The notes: a model not told the origin generated them from the letters alone. Positions 47,461-56,682 are shown, numbered from the stretch's first letter. The stretch is 64,000 nucleotides of DNA from JAOUJD01 sp963811265 (GCA_963811265.1 CAWEQS010000005.1:62001-126000), one strand, 5' to 3'. Numbers and translations are program-made.

Positions 47461-50400
47461 ATGTTTTCCCGCTTCTTCATCGACCGGCCGATCTTCGCGG
47501 TCGTGCTGTCGATCTTCATCGTGATCGCCGGCCTCGCCGCGATGCGCGTGCTGCCGGTCGCGCAGTACCCCGAGATCGCGCCGCCGGTGGTCAGCGTGCG
47601 CGCGGTCTACCCGGGCGCCTCGGCGCAGGTGCTCGAGCAGACCGTGGCCGCGCCGCTCGAGAACGCGATCAACGGCGTCGAACGCATGCTCTACATGAGC
47701 AGCAACTCGTCGTCGAACGGCATGGTCGAGATCCAGGTCACGTTCGAAATCGGCACCGACGTCGACCAGGCCGCGCAGAACGTCAACAACCGCGTGAAGC
47801 AGGCCGAGGCGAGGCTGCCCGAGGACGTGCGGCGGCAGGGCGTGGTGGTCGAGAAGGGCTCGTCGGCCTTCCTGCAGGTCATCGCCTTCTACTCGCCGGA
47901 CGGCCGCTTCGACGACCTGTACATCTCGAACTACGTGACGCTCAACGTGCTCGACGAGCTGAAGCGGCTGCCCGGCACCACCAACGTGCAGATCTTCGGC
48001 GCGAAGGACTACGCGATGCGGATCTGGCTGCGGCCCGACCGCCTCGCGCAGCTGCAGCTCACGACGACCGACGTCCTGCGCGCGATCAACGAGCAGAACG
48101 CGCAGTTCGCCGCCGGCAAGGTCGGGCAGGCGCCGTACGCGTCGAAGGACCAGGAGCTCGTCTACACGGTGACCACGCGCGGGCGCCTCGCGGACCCGAA
48201 GGAGTTCGAGGACATCATCGTGCGCTCGTCGCCGGGCGGCTCCGCCGTGCGGCTGAAGGACGTCGCGCGCGTCGAACTCGGCAGCAAGGACTACGACTTC
48301 GTCGGCCGCTACAACGGCAAGAGCGCGACGCTGGTGGGCATCTTCCTGCAGCCGGGAGCGAACGCGCTCGAGGTCGCCGAGACCGTGAAGAACCGCGTGC
48401 AGGAGCTGTCGCAGGGCTTCCCCGCCGGCCTGTCGTACGCCGTGGCCTACGACACCACGCGCTTCGTCGAGGTGTCGATCCGCGAGGTGGTGAAGACGCT
48501 GGTCGAGGCGATGCTGCTCGTGTTCCTCGTCGTCTACCTGTTCCTGCAGAACTGGCGCGCCACGCTGATCCCGATCATCGCCGTGCCGGTCTCGCTGATC
48601 GGCACCTTCGCGGGCCTGCTGATGCTCGGCTACTCGATCAACACGCTGACGCTGTTCGGCATGGTGCTGGCGATCGGCATCGTGGTCGACGACGCGATCG
48701 TCGTGCTCGAGAACGTCGAGCGGATCATGCACGAGGAGAAGCTGAACGCGCGCGAGGCGGCGATCATCGCGATGCGCGAAGTCAGCGGGCCGGTGATCGC
48801 GATCGTGCTGGTGCTGGTCTCGGTGTTCGTCCCGATCGCGTTCCTCGGCGGGCTCACCGGCGAGCTGTACCGGCAGTTCGCGATCACGATCTCGATCGCG
48901 GTGGCGATCTCGGGCGTTGTCGCGCTGACGCTGACGCCGAGCCTGTGCGTGATGATGCTCAAGCGCGAGCACAAGACGCCGAACCGCTTCTTCACGGCAT
49001 TCAACGACTGGTTCAAGCGAGTCACGCACCGCTACTCGAGCGGCGTGATCTGGATGATGCGGCGAGGCGCGATCGCGCTGCTGCTGTTCGGCGGCATGGT
49101 GCTGATCGCCGTCGGCCTGTGGCGCGCCACGCCCGGCTCGCTGGTGCCCGACGAGGACCAGGGCTTCTACATCGCCGCGGTGATCCTGCCCGACGGCGCG
49201 TCGCTGCAGCGGACCGACAAGGTCGTCAAGGAGGTGGTCGACATCCTCACCTCGAACCCGGTCAACCAGGACGTGGTCGCGTTCACCGGCTTCGACCTCC
49301 TCGGCGGTGGCATGCGCAACAACGCGGCGACGATCTTCGTCACGCAGAAGCCCTGGGACGAGCGCAGCGTGAACACGCATCAACTGGTCGGCGAGTTCTT
49401 CATGAAGACCGGCCACATCAAGGAGGGCCTGGTGCTCGCCTTCGCGCCGCCGGCGATCTTCGGCCTCGGCATGGCCGGCGGCTACGAGGCGTACATCCAG
49501 AACCGCGGCGAGGGCGGGCCGGCCGCGATGCAGCAGGCGCTGCAGGGCCTGCTCGGGCGCCTGAACTCCGACCCGATGCTCGGCGGCGCGCAGACGCTGT
49601 GGCGCGCCAACGTGCCGCAGCTCTACGTCGACGTCGACCGCGACAAGGCGAAGGCGCTCGGCGTGCCGATCGGCGAAGTGTTCGCGACGCTGTCGGCCAC
49701 GCTCGGCAGCTACTACGTCAACGACTTCAACAAGTACGGCCGCACGTGGCAGGTCCTGATGAGCGCCGAGCCGCAGTACCGCAACCGGCCCGACTCGGTC
49801 GGCAACATGTGGGTCCGCTCCGCGAGCGGCGAGATGGTGTCGCTGTCGTCGCTGGTGACCGTGCGCCACACGTCGGGCGCCGACTCGCTCGACCGCTTCA
49901 ACAACCTGCCGGCCGTGAAGGTGTTCGGACAGGCGGCGCCGGGCGTCAGCTCGGGCCAGGCGATCGCGCGGGTCGAGCAGATCGCGCGCGAGACGCTGCC
50001 GGCGGGCTTCAGCCTCGACTGGAGCGGCGCGTCGTTCCAGGAGAAACGCTCGGCGGGCACTTCCGGCCTCGCGCTCGGCATGGCGGTGGTGATGGTGTTC
50101 CTGATCCTCGCGGCGCAGTACGAGAAGTGGACGCTTCCGCTGTCGGTGCTGATGGCGCTGCCGTTCGGCACCTTCGGCGCGCTGGCGGCCGTGTGGCTGC
50201 GCGGCATGACCAACGACGTCTACTTCCAGATCGGCCTGGTCACGCTGCTCGGCCTCGCGGCGAAGAACGCGATCCTGATCGTCGAGTACGCGTCGCTGAA
50301 GCGCGGCGAAGGCTACTCGACCGCCGCCGCGGCGATCGAGGCGGCGCGGCTGCGGTTCCGACCGATCGTGATGACGTCGCTCGCGTTCATCCTCGGCGTG

Positions 50401-50673
50401 GTGCCGCTGGCGTTCTCCAGCGGCGCGGGCGCCGGCGCGCGCATCTCGGCCGGCACCGGCGTGATGGGCGGCATGCTGGCCGCGACCTTCCTAGCGATCT
50501 TCTTCGTGCCCTTCTTCTTCAAGCTCATCACCGACCGCAAGCTGCGCGAGCCGCGCAGCGAGGCGGAACTGCGAGCCGAGGTCGCCGAGGACGAGCGCAA
50601 GAGCGCCGAGCGCCACCGCCAGATCGCGGAGGAAGAGGCGAAGTACGTGCATCACCGGAAAGGCGAGCTATGA
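47461..50673 (+). CDS. RND multidrug efflux transporter, AcrB/MexB (HAE1) family
   Basis: This is a 1,070-residue inner-membrane proton/drug antiporter. The N-terminus FSRFFIDRPIFAVVLSIFI is the HAE1 signature. Twelve membrane segments and two large periplasmic loops are in place; segment 4 carries the proton-relay Asp pair in GIVVDDAIVVLENVER. The C-terminus is an unusually long acidic/basic tail (SEAELRAEVAEDERKSAERHR, in part). The stop overlaps the ATG of the outer-membrane channel gene (ATGA), and the adaptor gene ends 60 bases upstream. Confidence 0.96.
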   Translation: MFSRFFIDRPIFAVVLSIFIVIAGLAAMRVLPVAQYPEIAPPVVSVRAVYPGASAQVLEQTVAAPLENAINGVERMLYMSSNSSSNGMVEIQVTFEIGTDVDQAAQNVNNRVKQAEARLPEDVRRQGVVVEKGSSAFLQVIAFYSPDGRFDDLYISNYVTLNVLDELKRLPGTTNVQIFGAKDYAMRIWLRPDRLAQLQLTTTDVLRAINEQNAQFAAGKVGQAPYASKDQELVYTVTTRGRLADPKEFEDIIVRSSPGGSAVRLKDVARVELGSKDYDFVGRYNGKSATLVGIFLQPGANALEVAETVKNRVQELSQGFPAGLSYAVAYDTTRFVEVSIREVVKTLVEAMLLVFLVVYLFLQNWRATLIPIIAVPVSLIGTFAGLLMLGYSINTLTLFGMVLAIGIVVDDAIVVLENVERIMHEEKLNAREAAIIAMREVSGPVIAIVLVLVSVFVPIAFLGGLTGELYRQFAITISIAVAISGVVALTLTPSLCVMMLKREHKTPNRFFTAFNDWFKRVTHRYSSGVIWMMRRGAIALLLFGGMVLIAVGLWRATPGSLVPDEDQGFYIAAVILPDGASLQRTDKVVKEVVDILTSNPVNQDVVAFTGFDLLGGGMRNNAATIFVTQKPWDERSVNTHQLVGEFFMKTGHIKEGLVLAFAPPAIFGLGMAGGYEAYIQNRGEGGPAAMQQALQGLLGRLNSDPMLGGAQTLWRANVPQLYVDVDRDKAKALGVPIGEVFATLSATLGSYYVNDFNKYGRTWQVLMSAEPQYRNRPDSVGNMWVRSASGEMVSLSSLVTVRHTSGADSLDRFNNLPAVKVFGQAAPGVSSGQAIARVEQIARETLPAGFSLDWSGASFQEKRSAGTSGLALGMAVVMVFLILAAQYEKWTLPLSVLMALPFGTFGALAAVWLRGMTNDVYFQIGLVTLLGLAAKNAILIVEYASLKRGEGYSTAAAAIEAARLRFRPIVMTSLAFILGVVPLAFSSGAGAGARISAGTGVMGGMLAATFLAIFFVPFFFKLITDRKLREPRSEAELRAEVAEDERKSAERHRQIAEEEAKYVHHRKGEL

Positions 50674-52076
50674 CGACATCGCGAACCCTGGTTGCCCTCG
50701 CGCTCGCGGCCGCGCTGACCGCCTGCGCGACGACCGAACCGCGCGTGCCGCCGGTCGACCTGCCGCCGGCGACCGCGGCCGCCGTCCCCGGCATCGATCG
50801 CTGGTGGACCCAGTTCAACGATCCGCAACTGACGGCGCTGATCGAGGAAGCGCTCGCCGCCAACCTCGACCTGCGGATCGCCGTGGCGCGCATCGACGAG
50901 GCGCGCGCCAGCCTGCGGCTCGCGCGCTCTTACCAGTTGCCCACGGTCGACGCCTACCTCAGCGCGTCGCGCTCGCAACGCAGCGATGCCACCGAACCGC
51001 GCTTCCCCGGCCCGCTGATCACGAACAACTACGGCGCCGGTCTGAGCGTCGCCTACGAGGTCGACCTGTGGGGTCGGCTGGCGGCGAACACAACGGCGGC
51101 GCAGGCCGCGCTGCTCGGCACGCGCTACAGCGCCGAGGCTGTCCGCACGGTGCTCGCGGCGCAGGTCGCGAACGCGTACTTCCAGCTGCTGAGCCTCGAC
51201 GCCCAGCTGCAGCTGTCGCGCGACACGCTGGCGACGCGAATCGAGAGCGTCAACCTGCAGAAGCAACGCTTCGACGCGGGGCTGATCGGGGACTTCGAAG
51301 TGCGCCAGGCCGAAGCGGAACGGGCCACCGTCGCTGCGTCGATCCCGCCGCTTCAGCGCGCCGTGGCGCAGACCGAAGCTGCGCTCGCAGCGCTGGCCGG
51401 CCGCAGCGCGCGCGCCGTGTTCGCCCCGGCGGTCGCGCGCAACGTCGAAATGAAGGTCGATGAAAGCGGACCGGTCGTGCCGGAAGGGCTGCCTTCGGAC
51501 CTGCTGGCCCGGCGCCCGGACGTGCAGCGGGCGGAGGCGAACCTCGTCGCGACGAACGCGCGCATCACGGAAGCGCGCGCGCAGTACTTCCCGGCGGTTG
51601 CGTTGACCGCGCGGTTCGGCAGCGAGAGCTCGGACCTCTCGGATCTCTTCAGCGGGCCGGGCGTCGTCTGGACGATCGCGGGCTCGCTGCTCCAGCCCGT
51701 CTTCAACGCTGGCCGCATCGCATCGCAGGTCGAGGCGGCGACGTCGCAGCGCGACCAGGCCGAGCTGGACTACGTGCGCACCGTGCAGTCGGCGTTCCGC
51801 GATGCCCACGACGCGCTCGTCGCGCATCGCACCGCGCGCGAGAGCTACGTCGCGCAGGAGGACCGCCGCGCGCAGTACGCCGAGGCGCTGCGTCTCGCGG
51901 ACCTGCGCTACAAGGCCGGCTACACCAGCTACATCGAGGTGCTCGACAACCAGCGCAACCTGCTCGACGCCGAGCGCGCGCGACTGGTCGCGCTGCGCGC
52001 GCGGCAATCCGCGCTGGTCGACGTCTACAAGGCGCTGGGCGGCGGCTGGTCCCCGGAACAGTTCGCGCAGCGCTGA
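50670..52076 (+). CDS. Outer-membrane efflux channel, OprM/NodT family lipoprotein
   Basis: This is a 468-residue outer-membrane factor. The signal ends in lipobox ALTAC, so it is lipid-anchored. Two OEP repeats are seen: from WWTQFNDPQLTALIEEALAANLDLRIA and from LARRPDVQRAEANLVATNARITEARA (each in part), and the end has RYKAGYTSYIEVLDNQRNLLDAE. ATG 50670 overlaps the transporter stop by four bases. It completes the tripartite pump controlled by the AcrR-like repressor. Confidence 0.95.
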   Translation: MTTSRTLVALALAAALTACATTEPRVPPVDLPPATAAAVPGIDRWWTQFNDPQLTALIEEALAANLDLRIAVARIDEARASLRLARSYQLPTVDAYLSASRSQRSDATEPRFPGPLITNNYGAGLSVAYEVDLWGRLAANTTAAQAALLGTRYSAEAVRTVLAAQVANAYFQLLSLDAQLQLSRDTLATRIESVNLQKQRFDAGLIGDFEVRQAEAERATVAASIPPLQRAVAQTEAALAALAGRSARAVFAPAVARNVEMKVDESGPVVPEGLPSDLLARRPDVQRAEANLVATNARITEARAQYFPAVALTARFGSESSDLSDLFSGPGVVWTIAGSLLQPVFNAGRIASQVEAATSQRDQAELDYVRTVQSAFRDAHDALVAHRTARESYVAQEDRRAQYAEALRLADLRYKAGYTSYIEVLDNQRNLLDAERARLVALRARQSALVDVYKALGGGWSPEQFAQR

Positions 52077-52228
52077 AGCCTTCCGGCTTCCCGTGTGTGA
52101 TGCTGGTCAAGGGGCGGCGGAGGTCCCGCTCTAAAGCGCACGGGCGCTGATGCCGATCTGTACGGTATGCGCAACAGTGGCAGATCATTGAGTGTCGCCG
52201 GATCCTCCATTCGGCGTCGGAGCAGCAA

Positions 52229-52399
52229 ATGAGCAACACAGGCAATCTTGTTCAACGCCTTGTCGAGTGGCTGACGGAAGCGCTCGAGCGCGCGCAGGCG
52301 CACGACCGTGATCGCTACGTCGAGCAGTCGCTGAATCCGCGCGAGGCTTCTCAGCGGATCCACCGCCTCGAGCACGAGACGAGCGGTTTGCAGTGCTGA
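52229..52399 (+). CDS. DUF3563-like small protein (copy 1)
   Basis: This is a 56-residue protein beginning MSNTGNLVQRLVEWLTEALER and ending with the SQRIHRLEHE motif. It aligns with the 59-residue protein at 52757-52936 over its length: both share MSN, a helical middle rich in Leu, Glu and Arg, and the final SQR(I/V)HRLE. The pattern is that of DUF3563, a small Burkholderiales family of unknown function. It lies 152 bases after the pump operon; a weak 6-bp hairpin (52077-52092) without T-run separates them. Confidence 0.7.
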   Translation: MSNTGNLVQRLVEWLTEALERAQAHDRDRYVEQSLNPREASQRIHRLEHETSGLQC

Positions 52400-52756
52400 C
52401 CCGGTGACGCCCGCTCACGCGTGCGTTGTGCCGGATCAGGCTGGTGATGCTGGAAGCCACGGCCGATCGCCGTGGCGGCATGGACTGGCGCATCTTCCAG
52501 ATTCCACTTGCACGCCGCGCAGTTCCCTTCGTGAAACCTGGCTGCGCCGCGGTCGTCCTGGGGCGAGCCTCGCAGGCGCGATCGCATTCACCGTCGCTTC
52601 GTCCCGCGCAGGCGGCGCCTTCCGCCGATCCTTGCCCCATGCCTGTCGTGACGGCCATCGGAAGCGCTGATCGAGACCATCCGAAATTGCGATTTTCTTT
52701 TTCCTCGCGTCGCCCTCACCATGGAGTCCATGGTCAGAGGCATGGATGGTGAAGCG
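52400..52756. other. 357-base region between the two DUF3563-like genes
   Basis: No recognisable gene was seen in any frame; plus-frame open stretches here do not resemble proteins. The right end (52685-52705) is AT-rich with a T-run and may hold the promoter of the second small gene. ACCATGG-AGT-CCATGGT (52718-52734) is a perfect 7-bp-arm inverted repeat just upstream of that gene and could be an operator. Confidence 0.5.
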
Positions 52757-52936
52757 ATGAGCAACGAAAGATCTTCGGTCGTCGGTGGACTGCGCGCAGT
52801 GCTCGAGCGGCTTTTCGAGAGCCTCGAGCGCGCAAAGTTGAAGGACCTCGAGCGGTCGATCGCGCGCGCAGCGAACGAGCGTGAAGTGTCGCAGCGGGTG
52901 CACCGGCTGGAAACCGGCGAGGCGCCCTTCGCTTGA
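52757..52936 (+). CDS. DUF3563-like small protein (copy 2)
   Basis: This is a 59-residue protein (MSNERSSVVGGLRAVLERLF at the start, SQRVHRLETGEAPFA at the end), a paralogue of the protein at 52229-52399. An in-frame ATG at 52721 is possible, but the alignment of the two copies begins at MSN, so 52757 is preferred. A strong terminator follows 80 bases downstream. The function is unknown. Confidence 0.72.
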   Translation: MSNERSSVVGGLRAVLERLFESLERAKLKDLERSIARAANEREVSQRVHRLETGEAPFA

Positions 52937-53017
52937 TCCAGCACTGGATTGCGGGCGCAGCGTTCGCTGCCCCGCTTTAGCTTGAGCGGAGACGTCTCCC
53001 TTCGCTCTGGTTGCTTC

Positions 53018-53054
53018 GGCCGCCATCCCGCAAGGGATGGCGGCCTATTTTTTT
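53018..53054 (+). terminator. Rho-independent terminator
   Basis: GGCCGCCATCCC (53018-53029) pairs perfectly with 53034-53045 around a GCAA loop and is followed by TATTTTTTT. It ends the transcript of the second DUF3563-like gene on the plus strand. Confidence 0.92.
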
Positions 53055-53073
53055 GACCGAAGGTTACGCGGTT

Positions 53074-53985
53074 TCAGGCAATGGCCAGGCGGTCGTTCGC
53101 CGGCTCGGACTGCCACGAGTCGCGCACGAGGGCGAACGTCGCCTTGATCAGCGGATCGTCACGCCGCGCGGCGAGCGCGACGAACCACAGCGTGCTGGTG
53201 ACGCGTGTCCCGCCCCAGATCTTCGCGGTGCCTGCGCGCTCGAGTTCGAGCGCCGACTCCTCGCGCAGCAGCGACGCGCCGACCCCTGACGCAACGAGGT
53301 TCGTGATGACGGTCTCGTCGTCCGCCTCGACGAAGCGCGCCGGCAGCGGCAGTCCTTGCTGCGCGAACAGGGTGGTGACCAGCGCGTGATACGTGCTGAT
53401 CTTCGGTGTCAGCACCCACGGGACCGACGCGATGGCCGACCACTCGTTGCCGGGCAGGTGATGCGACCACGCAGCCGGCACGGCGATGCGATAGGGGATC
53501 TTGCACAGTTCGAGCGCCGCGACGTCGTCGGCCGGGCGATCGCCGAAGTAGTAGCTGGCATCGAGGCTTCCCTCGCGCACGCTCTCGAGCGCCTCGCCGG
53601 AAACTTGGTGCGAGACCGCAAGCTCAAGCCGCGGATGCACTCGAAGCGCCGCCGCCAGCACGCGACCCAGCCGGATGGACTTGGGATCGCTCACGGTGCC
53701 GACGCGCAGGGTGCCCGCGACCTGCCCGGAAAGCCGGGTGGCGGCGTGCCGGAATTCGTCGGCCGCGGCCAGGGCTTCGAGCGCGAGCGGCAGCAACTGC
53801 CTGCCGGCGGCGGTGAGGACCATGCCGCCCGGCGCGCGCTCGAACAACTTCAGTTCGAGATTCGACTCGAGCGCCTTGATCTGCCCGCTGAGGGCCGGCT
53901 GGCTGACGTGCAGGCGCTCGGCAGCCCGGGTCAGATGGCCGAGTTCGGCCACCGCGACAAAGGCTCGGATCTGGTACAGCTCCAT
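53074..53985 (-). CDS. LysR-family transcriptional regulator
   Basis: This is a 303-residue regulator. Residues 1-60 form the winged HTH (ELGHLTRAAERLHVSQPALSGQIKALE, in part), followed by a substrate-binding-like effector domain (LRVGTVSDPKSIRLGRVL onward). The ribosome site GGAGGTGCC is ideally placed before ATG 53985. The effector is unknown. It is divergent from the third DUF3563-like gene across 192 bases that contain two inverted repeats. Confidence 0.93.
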   Translation of the reverse strand: MELYQIRAFVAVAELGHLTRAAERLHVSQPALSGQIKALESNLELKLFERAPGGMVLTAAGRQLLPLALEALAAADEFRHAATRLSGQVAGTLRVGTVSDPKSIRLGRVLAAALRVHPRLELAVSHQVSGEALESVREGSLDASYYFGDRPADDVAALELCKIPYRIAVPAAWSHHLPGNEWSAIASVPWVLTPKISTYHALVTTLFAQQGLPLPARFVEADDETVITNLVASGVGASLLREESALELERAGTAKIWGGTRVTSTLWFVALAARRDDPLIKATFALVRDSWQSEPANDRLAIA

Positions 53986-53996
53986 GGCACCTCCAC

Positions 53997-54011
53997 TACG
54001 GCCTTACCGTA
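53997..54011. promoter_or_regulatory. Inverted repeat TACGG-N5-CCGTA, possible LysR autoregulatory site
   Basis: The arms are perfect and the site lies 12-26 bases upstream of the LysR start codon. The spacing (TAC-N9-GTA) is two bases longer than the classical T-N11-A LysR box, so the call is tentative. Confidence 0.4.
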
Positions 54012-54069
54012 ACGGATCTTTTGCAGTGCGGCAATTGTATCCCTAGAAGATCGCCACCAATGATCACAA

Positions 54070-54083
54070 GTATTTGAAAATAC
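54070..54083. promoter_or_regulatory. AT-rich palindrome GTATTT-GA-AAATAC
   Basis: This is a perfect 6-bp-arm inverted repeat in the AT-rich middle of the gap between the LysR gene and the third DUF3563-like gene. It may be a regulator site or part of the divergent promoters. Confidence 0.4.
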
Positions 54084-54177
54084 GATTTGTTTTTGCCGAT
54101 AAAGGCGTCAATATGCAGCCTTGTGCAAAGCAGCAATCTCAGCGGCCGGCGGTCGCAGTTGCTGCGAAAGGATCACC

Positions 54178-54488
54178 ATGCCTACGTTACTCAGCCGATT
54201 TCCGTTTGCCTTCGCCCTTCCGGCCCCGGCGACCCCCTCGCGCATGCGCAGCGCCTGGAAGCGCACGCCGTGGCGCCGGCGATACCGTCGACCCGCGAAC
54301 TCGAACTGGAGGAGATCCGCGGCGCCGCGATGCGCCGGATGTTCCCGAAACTCTTCAGCTGGTGTGCCGACCGGTGGGACCGCGGCATGGCCGTCGAAGT
54401 GCACTCCTACCTGGCCGGTGCGACGAGCGTGGATGACCTCGAGCAGCGCATCCGCAACGTCGAGCGCAAGCGCCACTTCTCCAACTAG
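54178..54488 (+). CDS. DUF3563-like protein (copy 3, extended), probable frameshift
   Basis: The C-terminal half SYLAGATSVDDLEQRIRNVERKRHFSN (in part) is a DUF3563-type pattern. The best start, ATG 54178 with GAAAGGATCACC upstream, is in another frame and gives MPTLLSRFPFAFALPAP; a one-base change near the CCCC at 54222-54225 would join it to GDPLAHAQRLEAHAVAP and then to RMFPKLFSWCADRWDRG. The span is 311 bases, which is one base off a multiple of three and fits a single indel. The joined protein would be about 103 residues. The function is unknown. Confidence 0.6.
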
Positions 54489-54578
54489 ACGAGCGAGCGG
54501 CAGAAGGCGCCGCCGTTAAGTATTCTCTGCTGGCGCGGTCGCAGGCGCGACCGATGGAGCGAAGGGCGGACGCCGGAA

Positions 54579-55242
54579 ATGCGCATCCTGCTGGTCGAGG
54601 ACGACCCGATGATCGGCGAAAGCGTGGTCAGCGGGCTCGCAGGTGAGGGACACGCGGTCGACTGGGTGCGCGACGGCGTGGCGGCGGAGGCCGCCGTCGC
54701 GACGACGCCCTATGGCCTCGTCCTGCTCGACCTCGGATTGCCCCGGCGCGACGGGCTCGAAGTCCTCAAGGGCCTGCGTGCCCGCAAGCTCGACCTTCCG
54801 GTCCTGGTGATGACGGCACGCGACACGGTGCGTGACCGCGTCGCCGGACTCGACGCCGGCGCCGACGACTATCTCGTCAAGCCGTTCGACCTCGACGAGC
54901 TTTCCGCGCGCGTGCGCGCGCTGACGCGGCGTGCGGCCGGACGCGCGGAGCCGCTGGTCGAGTGCGGCCCCCTGGTGCTGAACCCGGCGACGCACGCGGT
55001 CCGGTGGCACGGCGCGCCGGTCGAGGTGTCGGGCCGCGAGTTCGCCCTGCTCACGGCGCTCGCCGAGCGCCCCGGCGCGGTCGTGTCGCGCGCCCAGCTC
55101 GAGGAAAAGCTGTACGGCTGGAACGAGTCGATCGGCAGCAACGCTGTCGAGGTCCACATCCACAACCTGCGGCGCAAGCTCGGCGATGAGGCCATCCTCA
55201 CCGTGCGCGGCCTCGGCTATCGCCTGAGCGGCGACCATCATG
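54579..55242 (+). CDS. OmpR-family response regulator (QseB/PmrA-like), 3' end altered by a frameshift
   Basis: This protein has a receiver domain (residues 1-115; acidic pocket EDD, phospho-acceptor Asp in LVLLDLGLP, Lys in VKPFDLDEL) and a C-terminal winged helix (about 125-220; VEVHIHNLRRKLGDEAILTVRGLGYRL). Family members end a few residues after GYRL. Here the open frame runs on to 55568 through the start of the kinase gene, so one base is probably missing or extra near 55230; repaired, the stop would overlap the kinase ATG (ATGA at 55240). The end given is the inferred one. Confidence 0.85.
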
Positions 55243-56574
55243 AACTCGATCCGTCGCCGCCTGCTCGTCGCGCTGCTCGGTGCGCTGCTGGTCGCAGGCA
55301 TCGCCGGCGCAGGCGCGACCTTCGTGTCGGCGCACGGCGAGGTCGGCCGGATGCTCGACGAAGAGCTCCGGCAGGTCGCGCTGTCGCTGCGCGACCACTC
55401 GCGGCTCGACTTCGCGCGGCTGGAGAGCCGCACGAACGATCCGGACCTGCGCGTGCTGGTGCAGATCTGGGACCCTGCGTTCGATCGCCCGTATTCGTCG
55501 CGCGTCGCGGCTCCGCTGCCGCGGCAGAAGGACGAAGGCTACGCGACGCTCGAGCACGAGGGACGTGAGTGGCGGATCTACACGACCTTCTCCGCGAAAC
55601 AGACCATCCAGGTGGCGCAGCCGACGGCGCTGCGCACGGAACTCGCGGCGCTGACCGCCGCGCGCCTGCTGCTGCCGGTGCTGGTGATCCTGCCGCTGCT
55701 CGGCGTGCTCGGCTGGTGGATCGTCGGACGCGGGCTCGCGCCGCTCGCGGCGCTCGCCGACTCGCTGGCCCGCCGCGCGCCCACCTCGCTCGAGCCCATG
55801 CCGACGCTCGAGGCCCCGGAAGAAGTGCAGCCGCTGGTGCGCTCGCTGAACGACCTGCTCGCGCGGCTCGGCGACGCCTTCGACACGCAGCGGCGTTTCG
55901 CCGCCGATGCCGCGCACGAGTTGCGCACGCCGCTCACCGCGCTGACGCTGCAGATCCAGGTCGCGCGACGCGCCGAGTCGCCGGAAGAACGGGCCGTGGC
56001 ACTCGATCGCCTCGAACAGGGCGTGAAGCGGGCGACGCGCCTCGTGCAGCAGCTGCTGACGATGGCGCGTCTCGATCCGGACGCTGCGCGGCCGGCGACG
56101 GCGTTCGACCTTGCCGCGGTGGCGGCTTCCGTCGTCGAAGAGAAGACGCCGTTTGCGGAACAGCAGCGCCTCTCGCTCGCGCTCGCTTCGACGCCGGTGA
56201 AGCTGTGCGGGCAGGAAGACGCACTGCGGATCCTGATCGCCAATCTCGTCGACAACGCACTGCGCTACACGCCGCCCGGCGGATCGGTCGAGGTGCGGGT
56301 CGAACCGGACGGCGACCAGGCGCGCATCGAAGTCGCGGACAGCGGTCCCGGCATCCCGGAGGAAGAACGCGAGCGGGTGTTCGATCGCTTCTATCGGGGC
56401 CGGCAGGCGCCAAGCGGCGGCAGCGGCCTGGGACTGGCCATCGTGCGGCAGGTCGTCACGCTGCACGGCGGGTCGATCACGCTGGGGAAGAGTCCCTCCG
56501 GTGGACTTCTTGTGAGCGCTCGCTTTCCTGCCAAGGCCTCCCTGGCGCAGAGCTCCATGCTTTCGCCGGCTTAA
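55240..56574 (+). CDS. Sensor histidine kinase (QseC-like)
   Basis: This is a 444-residue kinase. It has two membrane segments (about 8-30 and 143-163) flanking a roughly 110-residue periplasmic sensor, a HAMP-like region, the H-box AADAAHELRTPLTALTLQ, the N-box NLVDNALRYTPPGGS, and G-boxes DSGPGIPEEE and GSGLGLAIV. It should phosphorylate the regulator encoded immediately upstream. The signal is unknown. A strong terminator follows 80 bases after the stop. Confidence 0.94.
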   Translation: MNSIRRRLLVALLGALLVAGIAGAGATFVSAHGEVGRMLDEELRQVALSLRDHSRLDFARLESRTNDPDLRVLVQIWDPAFDRPYSSRVAAPLPRQKDEGYATLEHEGREWRIYTTFSAKQTIQVAQPTALRTELAALTAARLLLPVLVILPLLGVLGWWIVGRGLAPLAALADSLARRAPTSLEPMPTLEAPEEVQPLVRSLNDLLARLGDAFDTQRRFAADAAHELRTPLTALTLQIQVARRAESPEERAVALDRLEQGVKRATRLVQQLLTMARLDPDAARPATAFDLAAVAASVVEEKTPFAEQQRLSLALASTPVKLCGQEDALRILIANLVDNALRYTPPGGSVEVRVEPDGDQARIEVADSGPGIPEEERERVFDRFYRGRQAPSGGSGLGLAIVRQVVTLHGGSITLGKSPSGGLLVSARFPAKASLAQSSMLSPA

Positions 56575-56654
56575 GTCTCACTTAAGGCTGCCGGCGTACG
56601 TTTCGTTTCGAGAGTCACCGGTTCCCCCGGTTGTGTTCTCACTCACTCGATTCC

Positions 56655-56682
56655 AGCGCCGCCCTCCAGCGGCGCTTTTTTT
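56655..56682 (+). terminator. Rho-independent terminator
   Basis: AGCGCCGC (56655-56662) pairs with GCGGCGCT (56669-56676) around a six-base loop, followed by a run of seven T (56676-56682). It ends the two-component operon on the plus strand. Confidence 0.88.

Noticed and set aside
47299..49869. Long antisense open frame of 856 codons opposite the RND transporter
   Set aside because: It mirrors the codon bias of the conserved transporter, is rich in Arg, His and Asp with no domain, and has no ribosome site.
46032..52076. A continuous plus-strand open frame of about 2,014 codons joining adaptor, pump and channel regions
   Set aside because: The frame follows the adaptor, then an off-frame reading of the pump gene, then the channel gene. 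The adaptor frame change at 47357-47359 and the lack of stop codons in high-GC alternate frames explain it; the pump's own frame is intact and conserved.
52077..52092. Hairpin GAAGCC-TTCC-GGCTTC after the pump operon
   Set aside because: The stem is only six base pairs and no T-run follows, so I do not call it a terminator.
55243..55568. C-terminal extension of the response regulator
   Set aside because: The extension lies in an alternate frame of the kinase gene, is Arg/Ala-rich and unlike any domain; a one-base change near 55230 is the simpler explanation.
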